Below are positions 57,480 to 64,000 of a DNA stretch of 64,000 bases, one piece after another. The notes beneath the pieces are model-generated. The model did no database searches, was not told the DNA's origin, and was given only the letters and a program-made list of their open reading frames with translations. The stretch is taken from assembly GCF_945859685.1 (NCBI RefSeq), contig NC_079148.1:92571007-92635006 (forward strand), given 5' to 3'. The number at the start of each line of letters is the position of its first letter. The stretch's first letter is position 1. The position numbers were made by a program, and so were the translations under genes. This DNA is from Eupeodes corollae. Its lineage: Eukaryota > Arthropoda > Insecta > Diptera > Syrphidae.

Positions 57480-58336
57480 TGTTCTGATTGAGGTTAAATT
57501 TGCAGTTAAGACCTAGACGACGACTACAATGATAGGCTTCCAGCTTAGATGGTGCTCGGTGACATACCTATCAACCTCCAGCCAGAGTTTGTTGATAATA
57601 TTTCCTCAGAAGATGAAGAACCATTGTCTAGCTAGCAGTTAAGTTCGTCATAAAACTTTAAGTTTTTTGGCCCAAAAAATATTATGGTGGATAAAAAACT
57701 TCAAAATGGTGGAACCAAATGAATTTTCTGGAGATTATGTATACCATATAATATAACAGGTATGGATGGACAGATAATCTTGTTAAATTTATTTATTTTC
57801 AAACGAATTCATACACAACGCAGAAAGGAATGCGTTTTATACAGCTGCCACTCCTGAAGAAGTAGATATATTTCATGGTTTGAATTTAGTCATGGGTATA
57901 CAAAATTCCTAGTTACAAGGATTACGGGTCTTCTGCTCCTGTTTCGCATGACCCCTATGTATCATCGTTTATGCCACTCAATCACTTTGGCTGGTTTCTA
58001 AGGAACTTCCATTTGAATGACAACAGCATAATTTCTTATAGAAGTAATGCTAGTTTTGACAAACTCTATAAAGTAATAACAATGTAAGATATTCTTTTGA
58101 AAGTATGATCAAATTCAAAAGGCGTAACTTTTTAAAGCAGTATATGTCAACAAAATAAAAACCAATCAAGTGAGGGTATAAGGTTTGGATTAAGTGTGCG
58201 AAGTCTGCGTATTGTTAAGATTTTGGAAAATAGGAAACATAGGTAAGACTGATCTCGGCGGCAAGGTGGTTCGAACATTTTGTAAAATTTAAAGTCGAAG
58301 AATTATAAAGTATTGTTTGATAATTTTCCTAATAGT
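57480..58336 (+). mobile_element. piggyBac-like transposase relic, N-terminal and core part
   Basis: Degenerate frames in the order of piggyBac transposases: an acidic N-terminal stretch (IPINLQPEFVDNISSEDEE), then PLxYFELFF-like DNA before NAERNAFYTAATPEEVDIFH, GLNLVMGI, YKDY.SSAPVSHDPYVSSFM, PLNHFGWFLRNFHLNDNSII, SNASFDKLYKV near 58060, MIKFKRRNFLKQYMSTK near 58110 (a block typically starting with a catalytic Asp, here lost to a frameshift), KPIK.GYKVW, KTDLGGKVVRTF near 58240, and NYKVLFDNF near 58310. Interrupted at about 58337 by an RTE-like LINE; the C-terminus lies beyond it. Confidence 0.8.
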
Positions 58337-59936
58337 TACGTCCGACGCTTCCAGCATCATGGAAGTCCGAACTTTCCGAGGCGCTAACATCGACTCGACG
58401 ACTATCTCATTGTAGCTAAGGTAGCACTTCGGGTTTCCAGACCCAAGGCAAAAGAAGGAGATGCTGGGAGAAAGTACAAAGTCGAACGGCTACAATCGCA
58501 AGAGATCGTCAAAATCTTTTCCGACCGAGTTACAAGTAACCTTTTTCGAAGTTCTCTGCCGCCAACACAATGTATCGAAAACCAGTGGCAATATTGGCAA
58601 TATGCAATCAGAGAAGCCACCTCTGATGTGCTGGGTTTCAAGAACCCCTGGTTTGATGAGGAATGTCGGCAGGCAAATACAGCCAATCAACAGGCACCCA
58701 AAGCGTGCAAAGAAGGAGCAGAGCTGCTCATGAACTCTATGATCAGAAGAGGCGAGAGGAATGCCAACATCTCAAAAGGAAAATGAGAGATCATGAGAAG
58801 CGTGCGGTAGAAGATGTTGGTATGTTTAAAGGCAGGAATGAAGTTCGAAAATTGTATGAGCAGGTGAAACGGAATTCATAAGTCCATAAACCTGGAACCG
58901 AAGGCTGCAAAACGAAAGTGGAAACATCATAGTGAAATCGCAGTCAATGCTGAGTGTATGGAAGGATCAGTTCTGTAGACTGTATAACGGCGACGACGAA
59001 CCGAATTCCGCTGTCAGGTAGGATGATCCATTCAACTTAGACGATGAAAGCCAACAATCCCGTCCTCCCGACTCAGACGAAGTAAAGATTGCGACATCTT
59101 AACTGAAGTCTAATAAGACCCCTGGAGCAGATGGCTTAAATGCCGAGCTTATCTGTAAGATATGGTGGGAAGAAAACATGCCCCGTTGAATGGAACCTCA
59201 GTATTGGTTGCCCGATTCTGAAAAAAGAAGACCCTCTAAACAGCAACAGCTATAGAGGACTCAGTCTTCTTAACATTGCTTGCAAAATCTTCCCTGCTTT
59301 AATATGTGAACGTCTAAAGCCTATCGTCAACAACCTGATAGGTCCTTGTCAGTGTGGTTTTAGAGCCATGTTTAGTTTTGGCATCCCTGCCAAACTTGTC
59401 CGTTTGTGCAGGATGACCATGGATAATTCACGCTGCTCCATAAACTTTGGCAACAACTTAACAGAACCTTTCAATGTCAAAAAAGGTTTTAGACAAGGTG
59501 ATGCGCTGTGATGTGATTTTTTTAACATCGTGCTTGAAAGAATAGTGAAGAGCTCACACGTTAACACTAGAGGCACTATCTTTCAAAAGTCTGTCCAATT
59601 ACTGGCATATGCTGATGACATTGGTCAAAACGTAGTCATCGACAGACGTAACTTTGAGGTAGTGAAGGACTTCCTCTACGACAAGCTGTACAGCGACGTA
59701 GATTAGCCAGAAGGGTAAAAGTCCAACGACTAAGATGGTTAGTTTACGTAGAGTGCATGAAAACCAATGCTCCGGCCCGGAAAGTCTTCGAATCTACACC
59801 CACAGGACAGCGTAGTAGAGGAAGACCGCTAATCAGGTGGCGCGCACAAGTGGAAAGTGACCTCACCCAATTTGGAAGCTGGACTCATCTAGCTAGGGAC
59901 ATAGGACTGTAGCGCCACCTTAAGTAAGTAAGTAAA
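58337..59936 (+). mobile_element. RTE-like LINE inserted into piggyBac relic
   Basis: 5'-truncated copy starting in the end of the endonuclease (DASSIMEVRTFRGANIDS near 58345-58400), linker with two frames (KYKVERLQSQEIVKIFSD; GFKNPWFDEECRQ-like at 58640), YEQVKRNS at 58855, RT N-terminal block at 59040-59300 (DEVKIATS, NKTPGADGLNAELI, YRGLSLLNIACKIF), GPCQCGFRA and MFSFGIPAKLVRLCRMTM at about 59330-59425. The segment with motif A is missing. RQGDALxCDFFNIVLE follows, then LAYADDIG with both aspartates, a jump to the ending RPLIRWRAQVESDLTQFG, and GGACTGTAGCGCCACCTTAA with (AAGT)n at 59921-59935. Confidence 0.85.
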
Positions 59937-60256
59937 AAGCAAATATGACATCGACAGGAAGTCCCACAAATGGTGGCATCGAATTTTATTCCACTTTTTG
60001 GACTGCGCTGTTGTGAATGCATTTTTGCTTTCCTAAGAACTCTGAAAGGATCATCAACCAGAATTTGATTTACTAAATACAGAAGACTTCCGCAGAACTG
60101 GGTACGAAAAGAAATTCCAATTCTAGACGTTCCCTCAATAGTAATGTGTCTTCCTGTCCAGTGCCTGTTTCCATAAAACACCACAACCCATCAGTTCCGA
60201 TCGAATTACTGGCAGAACTTCACGAAGATGTGCGAAATTCAGCACAAACACAAATT
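59937..60256 (+). mobile_element. piggyBac-like transposase relic, C-terminal part
   Basis: Directly after the LINE tail: SKYDIDRKSHKWWHRILFHF, LDCAVVNAFLLS-stop at 59938-60035, the conserved piggyBac end of the catalytic domain (Y..DRKSxKWWxRiFfhllD.a.vNaf). TKRNSNSRRSLNSNVS and PVSIKHHNPSVPIELLAELH follow in another frame. The usual cysteine-rich zinc-binding tail is not seen; the SINE begins at 60257. About 100 residues between DNF (58330) and this block are absent, so a deletion accompanied or preceded the LINE insertion. Confidence 0.75.
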
Positions 60257-60545
60257 CCGTGTACCCGTGGCATGATAATTAGTGCGTTGGACTGTCATGC
60301 CAGAGGTTTTGGATCCGATTCCTGCCTGTGTCATCTAACATTTTTTTCAAGGGCACTTTTCTTGCGAGGAATTGACAAATTCTCCAAGAAAAAATTCTGA
60401 AAAAGTGCTATCAAATCAGCCGTTCCGATTTGGCTTAAGGACTGTAGGTCCCCTCAATCCCTGACAGTTCTCGCACACAGGAATGGTTGAGAATTGTAAG
60501 TCAATAGGCTCTAGTTCTCAAAGGACTGTTGCACCACCCATAAAG
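60257..60545 (+). mobile_element. tRNA-derived SINE, copy 5 (near full length)
   Basis: Head GTGTACCCGTGGCATGATAA, TTAGTGCGTTGGACTGTCAT, B-box region GGTTTTGGATCCGATTCC. Body TTGCGAGGAATTGACAAATT, CCCCTCAATCCCTGACAGTT, GGAATGGTTGAGAATTGTAA. 3' end CTAGTTCTCAAAGGACTGTT, GCACCACCCATAAAG. The tail repeat is poorly kept. It lies immediately beyond the surviving piggyBac sequence. Confidence 0.8.
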
Positions 60546-61662
60546 AGTAGTAGCATATCCGTGACTGGAAGAGTTAAAAGCCATGCTTTATAATCTTTAA
60601 TACAAAATCGAACTGAATTATTATTGTTTTAATCAAAAATAATTAATTTGTTAAAGAATTAGGTGGTTATTTTATTGTTAAAATATTAACAATTAAGTTT
60701 TTCTGTACACTTCAAGACTCCACTAGGCTTTAAAGTCAAGAGTAAGTACTTTAAAATCATTCCTACATTATTTTACAATACTTGTCTTAATTATTTACTT
60801 AACTTTATTCCTTGAAATGTTCTTTGAGTGTGGTACACTCAATTCAACTCAACTCATCTCATTCAAATTATAATTGAATAATGTAATGTTTCCAAATACT
60901 GGTTAGTAATAATGTACAATTCAATTTATTGAAGCCTTTTAAGTTTTATATACCACAAAAATGTCCGAAATTTAATTACAAGAAAGGCAAAGGCAATGTG
61001 TATATGAAAGGCTTCCTTTTCAATGCGTACAGAGACGTACGTGATGTAAATCAATAACGTTGACTTTTATATCAATTCAATTAAAACAGCGTCTTTATAG
61101 TCTTCTGAATTTGAAATTCGTTTTTGTACCTATACATTTGTATCATTCGTTTGTTCAATTCAGAAGTAATCAGTTTTTCAATAAATGTACATCTTAAAAG
61201 ATTTAAAATTATCGACTTTAAAAGCGTGGAAGTTGCGTTTCTTGATTGCAGAAAATGTCATTCAGATTTTACTTAAATTAACCTGGAGAACTGAAACAAT
61301 CACACGACTTTTAAAGTCAATTTTTGGTTTCGAATTCTGATTCAAGACAATGTTCAAATGTATACTGGTTTCAAAAAGTTTTAAATCTTAAATCGATTAA
61401 ATTAAAGTTTTCGATGATTTCCCTCTAATGTTAATTTTCGAAAGCTTCAGAAAAACAACGTGAAAAAACTGCAAGTTTTTCTTAATTAGCTTTTTGACTT
61501 CTTTATTGAAGAATTTGAACTTTCCAGTAATTGCGTTAAAGTCATTACAAAATTTAACAACAAATCGTGATTAGAGTCATCCGCACGACAAACAATAAAA
61601 TTTGTGTTAAACTAAATAAGCTTTTGAAAAAAATATTCCTCTTAGTTTTAGTTCATAACAAA
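60546..61662. other. Upstream region of the secreted-protein gene
   Basis: AT-rich, free of repeat families recognised elsewhere in the window. It presumably contains the promoter and 5' UTR of the gene starting at 61663. I see no convincing TATA box at a suitable distance. Confidence 0.4.
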
Positions 61663-62453
61663 ATGCAAACACTTCGCGATATCTTACAGTTTGGTAACAT
61701 TTAACATCGCAGTCTTATAATGTCATTTACAGTTAATTTTCTTCTATAGTCAGCTTGGTGATATTAATTTTGACATGTTCGGCTTTCGAACATAGAAATC
61801 CTCTTGGATTCCTTGATTCAGCCCTATCTGGAACAGTTGGTCTTCTTGGGAATACTTTGCATTCTGTGGTAACTCCAGTTGCAGCAACAGCACACAATAA
61901 TTTTGGTGGATCTCCTCAAGATCACCAAAATAACCGACCTCTAGGACAAAGATCAGACAATGTAGCAGGGGGTAATGGGGCTAGTGGTGGTGGTGGTGGA
62001 CTATTGGGAGTAACAGACTTGTTAGATAACACCCTCAAGATGGCCACAAACTCTTTTCAAGAGATCCCTAACATGATTTCCAACACTGTACAAACAGTAG
62101 CAGTTCCAATTACAAACACTCCAGCTAGTGGAGGTCTCTTGGCAGTACCAAATCTATTGGAAAACACATTAAAGACAGCAACTGAAGGGGTGAATAACGC
62201 GGTAAAAGATATTCCCAATATGATAACCAATACGGTGGAAGGAGTGGCAGCTCCGATATCATCAACAATAACTGACCCGCTCGGAATTCGTGAATTCTTT
62301 GGCATGAAGGGTATTTGCGAAACATTCATGCAACATGTTTGGAGTGCATTTTCATTTATGGAAAAAGTTGCGGATAATATGTACAAATTATTTATTCAGC
62401 CACAAGTCGATGCATTTTCATTTATTGCGAATTTAATCCCGTTTAAATTTTAA
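61663..62453 (+). CDS. Two-exon gene for a secreted repeat-containing protein of unknown function
   Basis: CDS join(61663..61693, 61750..62453), 244 aa plus TAA. Exon 1 starts at ATG 61663 in context ACAAAATG and ends TTTG|GTAACA. Exon 2 follows acceptor TTTTCTTCTATAG. The joined start MQTLRDILQFVSLVILILTC is a typical signal peptide, cleaved probably near residue 22-24, so the product is inferred to be secreted. Without the intron the frame lacks an ATG and the hydrophobic stretch is cut, so the two-exon model is preferred. Mature protein: a degenerate first repeat (29-55), a Gly/Asn-rich linker (61-94), two clear repeats of about 40 residues (93-131 and 138-180: GGLL.V..LL.NTLK.AT, IPNMI.NTV..VA.PI), and an aromatic C-terminal region (186-244) with one Cys (200). 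I do not recognise the family. It is intact among dead transposons. Confidence 0.8.
61694..61749 (+). other. Predicted 56-bp intron
   Basis: Phase 1 intron with GTAACA donor and a pyrimidine-rich TTTTCTTCTATAG acceptor; ACATTTAAC or CTTATAATG could serve as branch site. The length is typical of short fly introns. Splicing joins G to TC, giving Val11. Confidence 0.75.
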
Positions 62454-62464
62454 CTTTTTGTTTA

Positions 62465-62470
62465 AATAAA
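62465..62470 (+). terminator. Polyadenylation signal of the secreted-protein gene
   Basis: AATAAA, 12 nt after the stop codon; a second AATAAA lies near 62567. A short 3' UTR is inferred. Confidence 0.65.
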
Positions 62471-62654
62471 ATTGTAAAATATAGTTTCTAAGCCAATGTG
62501 ATGGTCATTTATAAAAGCTTATAACCGAGATACAATATAAAATCGAATCTATCTTTCTTTCCGTTTAATAAAGTTAAAACTTTGCACAGTCTTTTTACTT
62601 TTGTGTGTTAAATTAATTAGTTCTTGTATAAAGGTTACCAGATCACACAAATTG

Positions 62655-63540
62655 TTTGGAATCATAGATCAACTGTAAGAACCGTTATCGAGTAATGTGA
62701 AACTAATAACAGTGGATTATCAGGACCAATGATGCAAGAAAGATTCACAAATGATTTTCACCTTAATTGTTAAATAGGTTTACGAGTATTTTAGTTTCCT
62801 ATATGGACCAATTAATTTAAGGCGGGCTCCATGTCGGAATTGATAAAGCGTGTTCTTTTAACCACTTTTCAATTTGAGGGTCATGATGCCTAGATATTTC
62901 TTATGTACCAAGGGGCATTTAGACTTTATTTTTAATTTTGAATATGACAGTATCATTGGCAAAGGTGGCCAGGATACTGATGATGATCCTTTTTTATATA
63001 AAAAACAAGGTTGGTCCTAGGACACTTCCTTGTGGTATATCGGCTGCTCTTTCTCAAGTCTCAAGTGCCAAACCTTATCAAACTCTTGAGTAACACTTAT
63101 AATTGTTTTTCTTCAAGTGTCTCTTCCACCGTCCAGAATTTTTATTTCTATATCCAAATAGATGGTTCGGAATTAGTCATTTTTCTTCTTGCTGATCTTC
63201 ATCAGTAGCACTTTCTCAAAAACTTTTGACAAACCGATATTGGTCTATAAAATGATGTGGTTTACCTTGCTTAGGTATAACAATGGCTTCATTATTTTTA
63301 AAAACCTGTTTAGTGATAAGATCGTACCCTACTGATATTATATGAGATAACTTATAAAGGATTCCAAATTCATCAGTCCTATCAACAAAGTGAAACGAAT
63401 CCGCAGCCATATCTGCAGGAAATAGTCTTTCAAGAATTTCAGCAAGAGATAAGACTTTGGTTTCGGATTTTCGGTCCTTTTTTCATCTTGAATTTTATTT
63501 GGGAGTTTTGCGTTTGGGGTATTTCTAGTCTCGTTTTTAA
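62655..63540 (-). mobile_element. Jockey-type LINE relic, minus strand
   Basis: Minus-strand reading gives ADMAADSFHFVDRTDEFG (linker before the RT), VIPKQGKPHHFIDQYR, then a large deletion to EFDKVWHLRL (motif A), another deletion to DIPQGSVLGPTLF (motif B), and ATFANDTVIF (motif C, FADD with the first Asp to Asn). KCPLVHKKYLGIMTLKLK in another frame corresponds to NKCPLIYKK in the 8.3-kb copy. The 3' UTR block TTACTCGATAACGGTTCTTA matches the hairpin region of the 8.7-kb copy. It is badly deleted. Confidence 0.75.
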
Positions 63541-63616
63541 TAAAGAGTATTCGGTAGAAACATCTCTTGTCAAGTTTTCAGCAATCTAATGAGTGAATCG
63601 TTTTTGAAATTCATAT

Positions 63617-63703
63617 AGGAAACTATTGTAACCGGACCGATTTGTCGAACTGAAAATGTTTACATATCTCGACGTTTAAAGATCCCTAGAGTCGAAAAAA
63701 GAC
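63617..63703 (-). repeat. Repeat R right-end fragment
   Basis: Minus strand reads TTTTTTCGACTCTAGGGATC, TTTAAACGTCGAGATATGTA, CAGTTCGACAAATCGGTCCG, GTTACAATAGTTTCC, a diverged match to the 103-bp right-end block of R at 50.46-50.66 kb. Confidence 0.65.
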
Positions 63704-63711
63704 CTTTGCCT

Positions 63712-64000
63712 ATTAACTCGGGTGCCTGGTACCTTAACTGGAGACTTCCTGGCCACGTAAAAACCTCATAGTTGCGAGGTACCAACAAGCCTCGGATACG
63801 GAAGGATTTACTGTTGACAACCTACGCAAACCAATAAAAGACAAGGAACTTCAGATATTCACGAGGAAATTTAGGTAATTTAACAGGCCACGTGCAGCCG
63901 AAGAATTAGCTATAAAGACTGCTATAAAGCAGATATCACCGCTATCCAGGAAATACGATGGGATGGGCCGGGCGAAAAGAGGATGAAAAACTGCGATTTT
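63712..64000 (+). mobile_element. RTE-like LINE 5' part, cut by window end
   Basis: 5' UTR ACTCGGGTGCCTGGTACCTT (compare ATCGGGTGCCTAGTACCTCA at 42.32 kb) jumps by deletion to GACTTCCTGGCCACGTAAAA. The start of the coding part then aligns with the minus-strand copy at 13.17-12.94 kb: GATTTACTGTTGACAACCTA, GCCACGTGCAGCCGAAGAAT, and AGATATCACCGCTATCCAGG.AA.TACGATGGGATGG (endonuclease ADITAIQE.RWDGPG). It continues past the window. Confidence 0.8.

Noticed and set aside
60257..60330. A functional tRNA gene at the SINE head
   Set aside because: A- and B-box-like segments are present, but the sequence does not fold as a complete cloverleaf by eye and recurs with the SINE body at several sites.
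61755..61757. TTG as the start codon of the secreted-protein gene
   Set aside because: A non-ATG start is not needed: splicing from the ATG at 61663 over a 56-bp intron gives a complete signal peptide.
62057..62386. 109-codon minus-strand frame opposite the secreted-protein gene
   Set aside because: Shadow of the repetitive plus-strand coding sequence; no independent support.

Overview
This is eukaryotic, AT-rich DNA from an insect, most likely a fly (Diptera). That call is an inference from three things: the non-LTR retrotransposon types present, a 56-bp intron with a fly-like CAAAATG start context in the one good gene, and DD41D mariner and piggyBac relics. Almost all recognisable sequence is dead mobile DNA, often nested. 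I find no rRNA, tRNA gene, CRISPR array or bacterial operon.

Layout. 0-5 kb: an RTE-like LINE relic (-), a LINE of 'family B' (+), a copy of a large non-coding repeat ('R', -) and an RNase H fragment of another LINE (-). 7-14 kb: a SINE (-), a Jockey-type LINE (+), a 'family C' LINE (+), a family B piece (-) and a long RTE-like LINE (-). 15-24 kb: a SINE piece, family B (+), a mariner-like relic (-), an R fragment and a degenerate DNA-transposon-like gene of an unnamed insect family (+). 25-32 kb: linker, RTE-like, family C and family B relics, all (+). 34-39 kb: two mariner-like pieces, the best-preserved family C copy (36.5-37.7 kb) and a SINE. 42-46 kb: a long RTE-like LINE (+), another LINE RT (-) and an RNase H fragment (+). 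46.9-50.7 kb: two nearly identical R units in tandem. 50.8 kb: a mariner-like transposase core. 53.7-57.3 kb: an R copy split by an I-like LINE with a 14-bp target-site duplication. 57.4-60.5 kb: a piggyBac relic split by an RTE-like LINE, followed by a SINE. 61.66-62.45 kb: the only convincing host gene, a two-exon secreted protein of unknown function. 62.6-64 kb: Jockey (-), an R end (-) and the 5' part of an RTE-like LINE (+) cut by the window edge.

How the parts relate. The RTE-like LINE ends in (AAGT)n. The tRNA-derived SINE ends in (TTTA)n but shares the 18-20 nt just before its tail with the RTE-like 3' end, so the SINE probably used that LINE's enzymes. Repeat R carries about 173-bp internal satellite-like subunits, an 8-bp microsatellite and a near-palindromic end. 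It occurs at seven places here and its identity is unresolved. Stretches at about 5.2-7.1, 13.6-17.2, 24.0-25.5, 32.5-34.3, 39.0-42.2 and 51.2-53.7 kb hold no gene I can support. Family letters B to E, R and U are labels used only in this report.
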